Source: an uncultured Desulfovibrio sp.
GTDB taxonomy: Bacteria > Desulfobacterota > Desulfovibrionia > Desulfovibrionales > Desulfovibrionaceae
Length of the DNA stretch: 64,000 nt
Assembly (NCBI GenBank): GCA_934546745.1
Contig: CAKTDV010000004.1
Coordinates: forward strand, 62,001-126,000
Reading direction: 5' to 3'
Part shown: positions 1-7,902 of the stretch, in pieces
How the letters are laid out: every line of letters begins with the position of its first letter
Position numbering within the stretch: the stretch's first letter is position 1
Translations under genes and position numbers: made by a program
Notes under the pieces: generated by a model
Seen by the model: only the letters and a program-made list of their open reading frames with translations
Told to the model about the DNA's origin: nothing
The model's database searches: none

Positions 1-88
1 ATGGCTGCAGGATATAGTTTTTTCATAAGGCCGCGCAAGCCCTGTCCCCGGCCTCGTCCCACAGCACTTTTTCTTTAAGGATAGCCAC

Positions 89-1141
89 ATGTTGACTCTG
101 GCTCTGGCCATCGGTATCGCCGTAGTGATCTCCTTTTCCTGTTCCCTGACGGAAGCGGCCCTGTACGCCGTGCCCTGGTCCGCCATCGAACGCGCCCGTC
201 AGGGCGGACGGCGCGCGGGCAAAGTCCTCTACACGCTCCGCTCCAACATTGACAAACCCATCGCCGCCATCCTGACCATGAACACCGTGGCCAATACCGC
301 CGGGTCCGCCGTGGCGGGCGCGGCCTTCATGGCTGTTTTCGGCGGCGAACACATGGGCGTCTTTGCCGCGGCCTTCACCTGCATCATTCTCATGATGGGC
401 GAAATCGTCCCAAAGACGCTTGGCGTCGCCTACGCCACGCCCGTCATGCTGGCCATCGCCATCCCCCTGCAATGGGCCATGCGCCTGCTTTCCCCCCTGA
501 TCTGGCTGCTGGGTCTGCTGACGCGCGCCGTCACGCCGCAGACCAAGGGACCGCAGATTTCCGAGGATGATATCTGCGCCATTACCAGCCTGTCCCGCGA
601 AGCGGGCCGCATCCAGGACTATGAGGAACGTTTCGTCCGCAATGTGCTTACGCTGGACCAGAAGCGTGTCTACGACATCATGACCCCGCGTACAGTGGTC
701 TTTTCCCTTCCGGGCAGTCTGACGGTGGACGAGGCCTATGCGGAACCGCAAATCTGGCACTTCAGCCGTATTCCCGTCTTTGGCGACGACAACGAGGATT
801 TGGTGGGACTTGTGGAACGGCGCACGCTGGCCCGCTGCTCCCGCGAGGGCGACAGCGGCAAAACCCGCCTTGCGGACATCATGCGCCCCCTGCATTTTGT
901 CCAGGAAACGCAGACGCTGGACAGGCTGCTGCGGGAATTTCTCCACTCCCGTGTGCATCTCTTCGCCGTGCTTGACGAATACGGCGGCCTTGCGGGCGTC
1001 GTGACCCTGGAAGACGTCATGGAAGAGATTCTCGGACGGGAAATCGTCGATGAGAGCGACAGCGTCGCCGATCTGCAAACCCTTGCCCGGCAGCGCCGCG
1101 AAACCATCGCCAACGGCGGAAAATCCGATCCGCCTCTTTAG
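89..1141 (+). CDS. CNNM (DUF21) / CBS-pair membrane protein, CorC/HlyC-like
   Basis: Predicted inner-membrane protein of the CNNM family, whose members are linked to divalent cation (Mg/Co) transport. Residues 1 to about 150 are hydrophobic and carry the conserved GE-x-x-PK motif (GEIVPK near residue 105). A CBS pair follows (about 190-320), with an MTPR motif and a Gly-rich LDEYGG segment. At 350 aa it is shorter than typical family members because it ends soon after the CBS pair and lacks the C-terminal CorC_HlyC domain. No start alternative looks better. It stands alone upstream of the ccm cluster. The ion substrate cannot be read from the sequence. Confidence 0.85.
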   Translation: MLTLALAIGIAVVISFSCSLTEAALYAVPWSAIERARQGGRRAGKVLYTLRSNIDKPIAAILTMNTVANTAGSAVAGAAFMAVFGGEHMGVFAAAFTCIILMMGEIVPKTLGVAYATPVMLAIAIPLQWAMRLLSPLIWLLGLLTRAVTPQTKGPQISEDDICAITSLSREAGRIQDYEERFVRNVLTLDQKRVYDIMTPRTVVFSLPGSLTVDEAYAEPQIWHFSRIPVFGDDNEDLVGLVERRTLARCSREGDSGKTRLADIMRPLHFVQETQTLDRLLREFLHSRVHLFAVLDEYGGLAGVVTLEDVMEEILGREIVDESDSVADLQTLARQRRETIANGGKSDPPL

Positions 1142-1241
1142 GCGGCATCGCCTCCACGCGCGCCCTGCCCCAAAAACCTCTGTCAGTGCTTCCGGGCACA
1201 AAAGCGTCGCGGGGATCAAAAAAATCAGGAATTATTCCTGC

Positions 1242-1270
1242 TTGATTGCACCCCCACGCCTGTGCTAAAT
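1242..1270 (+). promoter_or_regulatory. Candidate sigma-70 promoter for the ccm cluster
   Basis: A TTGATT box (1242-1247) and a CTAAAT box (1265-1270) are separated by 17 bp and lie about 115 bp upstream of ccmE, in the only sizeable gap before the operon. This is pattern matching only. Confidence 0.3.
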
Positions 1271-1385
1271 CTTCCGGAAAGATCCTGACAGCGCCAGCCC
1301 GTATCCCCTGTGATCCGGGCGGACCGGTGAAAACGCAATGGCAAAAACGCAATGCGGTTCCACCCAAGCTCAACGAGAAATGATC

Positions 1386-1796
1386 ATGGCACGCAAGAAC
1401 ACCTGTACCTACCTGATCGCAGGCCTGCTCTTTCTGGGCGGCGTCGGCTATCTTGCCTATTCCGGGCTGTCGGAAGGCAGCGTCTATTTCCTCAACGTCG
1501 CCGAAGCGCACGCGGCGACACCAGACAAACTGCGCGCCGCGCGCCTCTTCGGTACCGTTGCCGCGCAGGGCATCAGCAAAGCGGAAAACGGACCCGGCGT
1601 CGACTTTCTTCTCGCGGACAAGGACAACCCCGCGCTGACCATGAACGTCAGCTATCGCGGCGCGGTGCCCGACACCTTCAAGGTGGGCGCGGAAGTCATT
1701 GTCGAAGGCGGCATGGCCGGGCAGCGGTTCGCGGCCAAAACGCTGATGACCAAGTGTCCTTCCAAATACCAGAAAGAAAACCGCAAGGAAGGCTAG
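1386..1796 (+). CDS. ccmE: CcmE periplasmic haem chaperone, Cys variant
   Basis: Haem-carrying chaperone that receives haem from CcmC with CcmAB and passes it to CcmF for attachment to apocytochrome c. An N-terminal membrane anchor (about residues 9-27) is followed by a small OB-fold-like domain. In classical CcmE haem binds covalently to a His in an H-x-x-x-Y motif; here the matching site is CPSKY (Cys124 to Tyr128). Replacement of His by Cys, together with absence of CcmG/CcmH, is known from Desulfovibrio-type Ccm systems. Starts at 1380 and 1386 are both possible; 1386 gives the expected short basic N-terminus. ccmF follows after 130 bp. Confidence 0.9.
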   Translation: MARKNTCTYLIAGLLFLGGVGYLAYSGLSEGSVYFLNVAEAHAATPDKLRAARLFGTVAAQGISKAENGPGVDFLLADKDNPALTMNVSYRGAVPDTFKVGAEVIVEGGMAGQRFAAKTLMTKCPSKYQKENRKEG

Positions 1797-1926
1797 AGCG
1801 GTTTCATAGTGAAAATGTGACCGCTCTGGCGGACGCGGGAACGGATGCCCGCGCGCCGCCCGCCCTTCCCCGCACACACAAGACGCGCGCGCCCGCTTTC
1901 CGCGCGCATGCTGGAGCCGTTGCCTC

Positions 1927-3888
1927 ATGTACTTTTTCGCCTACGCCCTCCAATTGCTGCTGCTGCTCTGCGCTCTCGCGGGCGGCGGTCTGGCCATTTT
2001 CCAGCTCTATGAGGGGCGCGACCACGCGCTGCGTCTTGTGGAGCGGCTGCACTGGCTGGCAAGCGGCTCCCTGCTACTGGCTTCGGCCCTGCTGCTGCAC
2101 GCCCTCTTCTGGAAGGATTTCAGCCTGCAGTACGTGGCGAGCTATACGGATGTGCTTCTGCCCGCGTTCTACCGCCTGACAGCCTTCTGGGCGGGGCAGC
2201 CCGGTTCCATGCTGTTCTGGGCGCTTTCCGTGGGCATTATGGGCAGCCTGTTTTCCCTCACGCGTGCCTACGCCGGACTTACGCCCGTCACCCGCCTCTG
2301 GTTCTGGCTCTTTTTCTACGCCATCATGGCCTTTTTCGGGCTGATACTGACCACCTGGAGCAATCCTTTCATCATGCAGACGCCCGTTCCCTCCGATGGG
2401 AACGGCCTGAATCCGCTGCTCCAGAATCCGGGCATGATTTTTCACCCGCCGCTTCTCTTCCTTGGCTATGGCGGCTTTGCCGTCCCCTCCTGCCTGGCGC
2501 TGGCACAGGCGCTTTCCGGCGCGCGCGATCGGGAGGAAGCCTGGTTCCGCGTTTCCCGTCCCTTTACCATGCTTGCCTGGCTCTTTCTGACCGCCGGTAT
2601 TGTTCTCGGCATGTGGTGGGCCTACATGGAACTGGGCTGGGGCGGCTACTGGGCCTGGGATCCCGTGGAAAACGCCTCTCTGCTGCCCTGGCTCATCGGC
2701 AGCGCGGCGCTGCATACGCTTGTCATCGAGGATCGCCGCGGCAAGCTGGCCCGCGTCAACGTGGCGCTTATGGGACTATGCACCGTCTCCGCCTTCTTCG
2801 CCACCTATCTTGTCCGCAGCGGCGTCATACAGTCCGTGCATGCCTTCGGCGACGGCGGAGTAGGGACGCCGCTGCTGCTTTTTGTCCTCTCCGGCGGCAT
2901 CGTCACCTTCTGGGCGGCCTTCAGCGAAAAAAGGCACGGCGACACGCTGGAAAACTTCTTCTCCAGCCGTGAGGGACTTCTTATTCTGGTGGCCTGGATA
3001 CTGCTCACCCTCGCCCTCCTTATTCTTACGGCCACCATGTGGCCTGTGCTGAGCCTGCTCTGGTCGTCAAGCCCCAGCGGCCTTGACGCCAATTTCTACA
3101 ACCGCGTCTGCCTGCCGCTGGGAACGCTGCTGATGCTGGCTATGGCCGTCTGTCCGTGGATCGGCTGGAAAGGAGGACGCCGCGACGGCAACACCGGCCC
3201 GGCCCTGACGCTGTGCGCCGCCGCCGCAAGCGTCGCCTGCCTCCTGTGGTGGCTGTCCTCCTGGAACGATACCCTGCCGCTGGGCCAGTACCTGAAACAG
3301 CCGATGCCGCTGGTCGCCGCCGCCGCCGCGGGAGGCGTGGCTCTGGCCTGTCTATACCTGCTGGTTTCCGCCGCGCGCAACAGGGCATGGCGCAGGGCGG
3401 GCGCTCTGGGAACCCATCTGGGCATGGCTCTTATGGCCCTTGGCATCGCCGTCTCCGGCCCCTACAAAATCGAGAAGGATCTCTTTCTTAATGAAGGCGG
3501 CAGCGACACTGTGGGAAGGTACGGCGCGACCCTGCTTTCCCTGGAAAATGGCAGGGATCCCACCGGGTTTGAGTATCTTGAAGCCCGCATACGCCTGGAG
3601 AAGGACGGCAGGGAAATAGGCGTTATCGCCCCCCAGCGCCGTCTGTATGACAAATTCGGACGGATGAACCAGTTTTCCGAGGTGGATGTCATTCCCGGTC
3701 TGGGTGAGGAGGTGTACGCCTCCCTGCTGGGGCTTGACGAGTCTTCCCGCGTCCTCGTGCGCATCAGTGTGGAGCCGCTGATCAACTGGTTGTGGATTGG
3801 CGGGGCGTTCATGAGTCTTGCGCCGCTTCTCTCCCTCTGCCGCGCCGTGCCGCGCCGCAAATCCAACAACGTGCCGCCGTCCGTGTAA
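1927..3888 (+). CDS. ccmF: CcmF cytochrome c haem lyase subunit
   Basis: Large polytopic membrane protein (653 aa, normal family length) that performs or directs haem ligation to apocytochromes c. The tryptophan-rich WWD signature lies near residues 238-256 (WGGYWAWDPVENASLLPWL). A conserved HPP-containing loop is near residue 173 and there is a periplasmic C-terminal domain. Because no ccmH or ccmG is visible nearby, CcmF probably acts with non-standard partners here. The next gene starts 26 bp downstream. Confidence 0.95.
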   Translation: MYFFAYALQLLLLLCALAGGGLAIFQLYEGRDHALRLVERLHWLASGSLLLASALLLHALFWKDFSLQYVASYTDVLLPAFYRLTAFWAGQPGSMLFWALSVGIMGSLFSLTRAYAGLTPVTRLWFWLFFYAIMAFFGLILTTWSNPFIMQTPVPSDGNGLNPLLQNPGMIFHPPLLFLGYGGFAVPSCLALAQALSGARDREEAWFRVSRPFTMLAWLFLTAGIVLGMWWAYMELGWGGYWAWDPVENASLLPWLIGSAALHTLVIEDRRGKLARVNVALMGLCTVSAFFATYLVRSGVIQSVHAFGDGGVGTPLLLFVLSGGIVTFWAAFSEKRHGDTLENFFSSREGLLILVAWILLTLALLILTATMWPVLSLLWSSSPSGLDANFYNRVCLPLGTLLMLAMAVCPWIGWKGGRRDGNTGPALTLCAAAASVACLLWWLSSWNDTLPLGQYLKQPMPLVAAAAAGGVALACLYLLVSAARNRAWRRAGALGTHLGMALMALGIAVSGPYKIEKDLFLNEGGSDTVGRYGATLLSLENGRDPTGFEYLEARIRLEKDGREIGVIAPQRRLYDKFGRMNQFSEVDVIPGLGEEVYASLLGLDESSRVLVRISVEPLINWLWIGGAFMSLAPLLSLCRAVPRRKSNNVPPSV

Positions 3889-3914
3889 GGCGCGCGTCTT
3901 TCAAAGGAAGCCGC

Positions 3915-5315
3915 ATGCTGCACCTGCACCGTGTCGCCAAACTCTACGGACTCAAGGCCGTACTGCGCGATATCTCCTGTACCTTTGCGCCGGGCAGTGT
4001 CACGCTGCTTACGGGCGGCAACGGCGCGGGTAAAAGCACGCTGCTGCGCATGGCCGCGGGTCTCTCCCATCCCAGCGCCGGCGCCGTTACGCGCGCGGAA
4101 CACGCCGCCATCGGCTATGTGGGGCATGCCACCTTTCTCTATCCCGGCTTGACCGCGCTGGAAAATCTCGCTTTCTGGGCGCGCCTTTATGGCGTCTCCG
4201 CACAGCGGGAGGATCTGTTGCGCCTGCTGGATCTGGCTGGTCTTGCAGGGCATGCGCACGAACGGGCGGGCGTCTTTTCACGCGGCATGGCGCAACGCCT
4301 CAACCTGGCCCGCGTTCTGCTGCGTCCCGCCGATCTCCTTCTGCTGGACGAACCGGGTACGGGGCTGGATGCCCCGTCGCTCACCCTGCTGCGGGAACAG
4401 ATGCGTGCCGCCCGCGACCGTGGCGCCTGCGTCATCGTCGTCAGCCATGACTATGACGGCGACAGCGCCGTCGCGGACCGTGTCGTCGCCCTGCATGAGG
4501 GCCGCATGGCCTACGACGGCCCCCCTTCAGCCTATGTCCCCGGTATGACGCGGGAAACGCGTGGAACCACTCCGGAACCGTCCGGGGTTCGGGGGCCTGT
4601 GCGCCTTCCTGAAAGGACGGAGGCAACGCCGGGCATGGCCGCCGCGGCGCTGGCCATCACCCGTAAGGATCTCCTGCTGACGCTCACGCGCGGCAGCGGA
4701 CTGGTACAGGCCCTGCTGCTGGGGCTGCTGCTGCTCTTTGTCTTCAGTCTTGCGCAAGGCCCCGGCGAACGGCTTTCCCCCCACAATGCCGCCGCGGTTT
4801 TCTGGCTCAGCTCGACGTTCTGTCAGGTGCTGATTTTCAACGGCCTGTATGCCCTGGAAGAACGCTGCGCCTCCCGCGTGGGCCTGCTTCTGGCCCCCGT
4901 CCCCATACAGGCGGTCTGGATCGGCAAAGCGCTGGCGGGCCTGCTCCTGCTCCTGCTTGCCCAGCTGCTCTTCCTGCCGGCCACCGCGGTCTTTCTCGGA
5001 CAGGAACTCCAGGGCGACTGGCCCGCCGCGCTGGCCGTCCTTCTGCTGGCCGATGCGGGCATGTGCGCCCTCGGTTCCCTGCTGGGCGCGCTGGCGCAGG
5101 GAGACGCGGCGCGGGAATCCCTGCTCACCATTCTTCTTTTTCCGCTGCTGCTCCCGCTGCTGCTGGCGGGCATCGGCGCGGGAGCCCAGGCGCTGGGTTC
5201 CCCGTCGCCGGACGGCCCGGACGCCTGGCTGGGACTTGCCGCCGCCTTTGACGCCATCTTTGCCGCGGCGGGACTTCTGCTTTTCGGATTCATGTACACA
5301 GGAGACGACGCATGA
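3915..5315 (+). CDS. ccmA/ccmB: CcmA-CcmB fusion: haem-chaperone-release ABC ATPase joined to its permease
   Basis: One uninterrupted frame encodes both halves of the CcmAB transporter that drives release of holo-CcmE. Residues 1 to about 205 are the ATPase: Walker A GGNGAGKST near 33, a weakened signature (FSRGM) near 121, Walker B LLLLDEPGTGLD near 141-152 and an H-loop VVSHD near 176. A linker rich in Pro, Arg and Thr follows. Residues from about 240 form a CcmB-like permease with about six hydrophobic segments. An internal in-frame ATG at 4635 could allow a separate CcmB, but no stop codon lies between the halves. The start at 3915 follows AAAGGAAG. The stop overlaps the ccmC start (ATGA). 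Confidence 0.9.
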   Translation: MLHLHRVAKLYGLKAVLRDISCTFAPGSVTLLTGGNGAGKSTLLRMAAGLSHPSAGAVTRAEHAAIGYVGHATFLYPGLTALENLAFWARLYGVSAQREDLLRLLDLAGLAGHAHERAGVFSRGMAQRLNLARVLLRPADLLLLDEPGTGLDAPSLTLLREQMRAARDRGACVIVVSHDYDGDSAVADRVVALHEGRMAYDGPPSAYVPGMTRETRGTTPEPSGVRGPVRLPERTEATPGMAAAALAITRKDLLLTLTRGSGLVQALLLGLLLLFVFSLAQGPGERLSPHNAAAVFWLSSTFCQVLIFNGLYALEERCASRVGLLLAPVPIQAVWIGKALAGLLLLLLAQLLFLPATAVFLGQELQGDWPAALAVLLLADAGMCALGSLLGALAQGDAARESLLTILLFPLLLPLLLAGIGAGAQALGSPSPDGPDAWLGLAAAFDAIFAAAGLLLFGFMYTGDDA

Positions 5316-6010
5316 CGGCGCACCCCACGCGCACAACCTCCCCCCTGCCGCTCTTGCTGGCCCTGTCCGGCGGCGGCGCCTTTGCGGCCTGCCAATGGCT
5401 GATCTTCCGCTATGCGCCGGTGGAGGCGACACTGGGGCTGGCGCAGAAAATCTTCTACATCCATCTGCCCATGTCCTGGTGGGCGCTCATCAGCTTCTTT
5501 CTCCTTTTTCTGGGATCGCTGGCGAGTCTGTTCAAAAATTCCGAAACGGCTGACTGCCTGTGTGCCGCCGCGGCGGAAACCGGCGTGCTGCTGGGCGGTC
5601 TGGCGCTGATCACGGGCATGATCTGGGCGCGTCTTTCGTGGGGCGTCTGGTGGACGTGGGATCCGCGTCTCAGCACCACGCTGATCATGTGGTTCATCTA
5701 CGCGGGCTATCTTGTCCTGCGCTGCCTGGATATGCCGACGCCGCGCAAACGGCGCGTGTGTGCCGTCGTGGGCATCGTGGCCTTTCTCGACGTACCGCTG
5801 GTTTTTCTTTCCGCCAGGCTCTGGCGTTCCGTCCATCCGGCGGTCTTTGCCAGTGAGGGCGGCGGTCTTGAACCGGAAATGCGTCTGACGATCGTGGCGT
5901 GCGTTCTCTGTTTCGGCCTGTTCTGGGCCGGCCTGCTCTGGATACGCGCCCGCCAGCTTCTGCTGCGCACCCGCGTCGACGCCCTTTTTTTCCGTAGCGG
6001 AAGGAACTGA
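5312..6010 (+). CDS. ccmC: CcmC haem exporter/handler
   Basis: Inner-membrane protein that delivers haem to CcmE. It is 232 aa with about six membrane segments and the WWD motif (WGVWWTWDP near residue 110), framed by His-containing loops. It overlaps the ccmA-ccmB stop by 4 bp, so translation is probably coupled. CcmD follows after 69 bp. Confidence 0.92.
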   Translation: MTAHPTRTTSPLPLLLALSGGGAFAACQWLIFRYAPVEATLGLAQKIFYIHLPMSWWALISFFLLFLGSLASLFKNSETADCLCAAAAETGVLLGGLALITGMIWARLSWGVWWTWDPRLSTTLIMWFIYAGYLVLRCLDMPTPRKRRVCAVVGIVAFLDVPLVFLSARLWRSVHPAVFASEGGGLEPEMRLTIVACVLCFGLFWAGLLWIRARQLLLRTRVDALFFRSGRN

Positions 6011-6079
6011 TTGGCCCAGCGTAACCGGATTTCCGGCGCAAGAAGACGTTTTCCCCACACGGTTCAAGGATGAAACCAT

Positions 6080-6217
6080 ATGGACACATTGACATGGGTT
6101 ATGGCGGCCAATGCCGCCGTCTGGCTGGGGCTTGGTTTTTATCTTGCCTTCATCGGCGCGGCGCAGCGACGCCTTTCGGCGCGCCTCATGCAATTGGAGC
6201 TGCTGAACAATGACTGA
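6080..6217 (+). CDS. ccmD: CcmD small membrane subunit
   Basis: A 45-residue protein with one membrane span (about residues 6-26, rich in Ala, Leu and Gly) followed by a charged tail (RRLSARLMQLE). Size, topology and position directly after ccmC match CcmD, which stabilises the CcmABC-CcmE complex. Its stop overlaps the next start (6210). Confidence 0.75.
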   Translation: MDTLTWVMAANAAVWLGLGFYLAFIGAAQRRLSARLMQLELLNND

Positions 6218-6806
6218 GCCCTCTTCCGCCGCTCCGGCAACTCCGCCCCCTTCCCCGCGCCTTCTGCTGATCTTTCTGGGGCTCTGTTTTGCCGCCATGC
6301 TGGCCGTTTCCCTGATACAGCGTTTTGCCAATCCGCATCTTGTCGTCCCCGCGCCGTCCTCCGGCGCTGAAACGGCGCGGACGGACAACGCCCTGGACGG
6401 CCAGATAGGCGCGCTGATGCAAAAAATCAGTGAAAATCCCAATGATGTCGAAACGATGCTGCATCTTGTGGATCATCTGATCACCATCAAAAACTGGCAG
6501 GCCGCCGAAACCTTCGCCCAGCGCGCCGTCGCGCTGGACGCGTTCAATGGAAAGGCGCTCTATCTTCTGGGCTTCATCAAGCATAATCTCGATCAAAACA
6601 GGGAAGCCGCGCTCCTGCTGGAAAAGGCTCTTGCCGTCAAGGACGACGCCCATATCCGCTACAGCCTCGGCATGATGTACATCTACTTTCTTGACGATGC
6701 GGAACGCGGCTACACCCATCTTGAAGCCGTGCTCAAGGCGCCGGGCGTCGACGGCGACGTGCGGACACGCGCTGAGGAAGAGCTGAAAAAGAAACAGAAC
6801 CGCTGA
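6210..6806 (+). CDS. Membrane-anchored TPR protein of the ccm operon (CcmI-like)
   Basis: The protein has 198 aa: a short Pro-rich N-terminus, one membrane segment (about 18-38) and a periplasmic region with TPR-type helical repeats (about 65-180). Its place overlapping ccmD suggests a role like the CcmI/NrfG TPR proteins, which hold apocytochrome c for haem attachment. It may fill the place of the missing CcmH/CcmI. The family function is inferred from position and repeats. Confidence 0.65.
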   Translation: MTEPSSAAPATPPPSPRLLLIFLGLCFAAMLAVSLIQRFANPHLVVPAPSSGAETARTDNALDGQIGALMQKISENPNDVETMLHLVDHLITIKNWQAAETFAQRAVALDAFNGKALYLLGFIKHNLDQNREAALLLEKALAVKDDAHIRYSLGMMYIYFLDDAERGYTHLEAVLKAPGVDGDVRTRAEEELKKKQNR

Positions 6807-6850
6807 TTCCCGCGCCGTCCTACGGCACATCCGCGCGAGCAGCGCAGCCG

Positions 6851-6877
6851 GAGCGCGAAGGGGATGCCTTCGCGCTC
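6851..6877 (+). terminator. Candidate rho-independent terminator after the first TPR gene
   Basis: An 11-bp GC-rich stem (GAGCGCGAAGG paired with CCTTCGCGCTC) is followed by TTGCTTT. The T-tract is interrupted, so termination may be partial. Confidence 0.45.
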
Positions 6878-7041
6878 TTGCTTTATGCGGGTGCTCACTA
6901 TAAAGTATCAAAAATTTCTAGAAAATACCCCATTCACACCTGAAACAGGCCGGGAGCCACGGGGACAGTTTCCTCATGACCCAGCCGTTTTTTCGCGATC
7001 GCAGAGCGGTTTTTCAATCACACAGCACAGTCAGGAAGACA

Positions 7042-7773
7042 ATGGCAAAGAAGCATTCCCGTAAATCCGTACCGCCGCCGGTAAAAACCCAGAAAACCTT
7101 ACCCACGACGCCGCCCCCAACGCCTGTCGCGACGCCCGCCGCGCAGCCGGACGCCTCCCCCGACGCCGCGCCGCCACAGGTACGCCGCGCCACCTGTGTC
7201 TTCGGCATGGGCATCATGCTGGTTCTCGGCATCCTGCTGGGCAGCCTGACTTCCACGTTTATGCACGGCACGGCGTCCGCGCCCGCGACGCCACAAACCG
7301 CCGCAACGCCTTCGCCGCTTCCCGCGAAGGAAACCGTTCCGCCTGAACTGGCGCGGCGCATCGCCGATCTGCAACGCCAGCTGGCGGACAGACCCAATGA
7401 CGCGGACGCGCTGTCCGCGCTGGGCAGCCTGTATTTTGACACCAGTCAACCGCGTCTGGCCATTGAGGCCTATGAGGCCTCGTTGCGTTTCGCGCCGGGT
7501 AACGTCAACGTCATCACGGATCTAGGCATCATGTACCGCGAAACCGGTAATCCGGAGAAGGCCGTCTCGCTCTTCCGCGAGGCTGTCGCGCTGAAACCTG
7601 ACTTTGAAAACGCGCTTTTCAATCTCGGCGTTGTCCTCAATTTTGATCTGCACCGCCACGACGACGCGCGCGCGGCATGGCAGCGGCTGCTGCGCGTCAA
7701 TCCCGCCGCGCGCACGCCCAACGGAGATCCCGTCTCTGAACTCATCAAAACCATCCCGAACGATGGAAAATAA
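7042..7773 (+). CDS. Second membrane-anchored TPR protein
   Basis: The 243-aa protein has a basic, Pro/Thr/Ala-rich cytoplasmic N-terminus, one membrane span (about 52-75), and three TPR-like units (about 110-225) with the usual alternation of small and aromatic residues. The start at 7042 is chosen over an upstream ATG (6976) because AGGAAG precedes it at good spacing. It probably acts with the Ccm machinery, like the preceding TPR protein, but binds an unknown client. Confidence 0.65.
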   Translation: MAKKHSRKSVPPPVKTQKTLPTTPPPTPVATPAAQPDASPDAAPPQVRRATCVFGMGIMLVLGILLGSLTSTFMHGTASAPATPQTAATPSPLPAKETVPPELARRIADLQRQLADRPNDADALSALGSLYFDTSQPRLAIEAYEASLRFAPGNVNVITDLGIMYRETGNPEKAVSLFREAVALKPDFENALFNLGVVLNFDLHRHDDARAAWQRLLRVNPAARTPNGDPVSELIKTIPNDGK

Positions 7774-7902
7774 GCGCCGCGCCCGTCAGCGCCTCTCTCT
7801 GAAGGGAAAGGAGACAGAAAACGATTTTCACCGGTGTTGCCGTCTTGTCAGGAAGATGTTTCCCCCGGAAGGGGGCGCGTTCAGACCGCGAAGGAAGTTT
7901 TG

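Noticed and set aside
1..88. Feature before the first gene
   Set aside because: There is no convincing ORF, promoter or structured element in these 88 bases.
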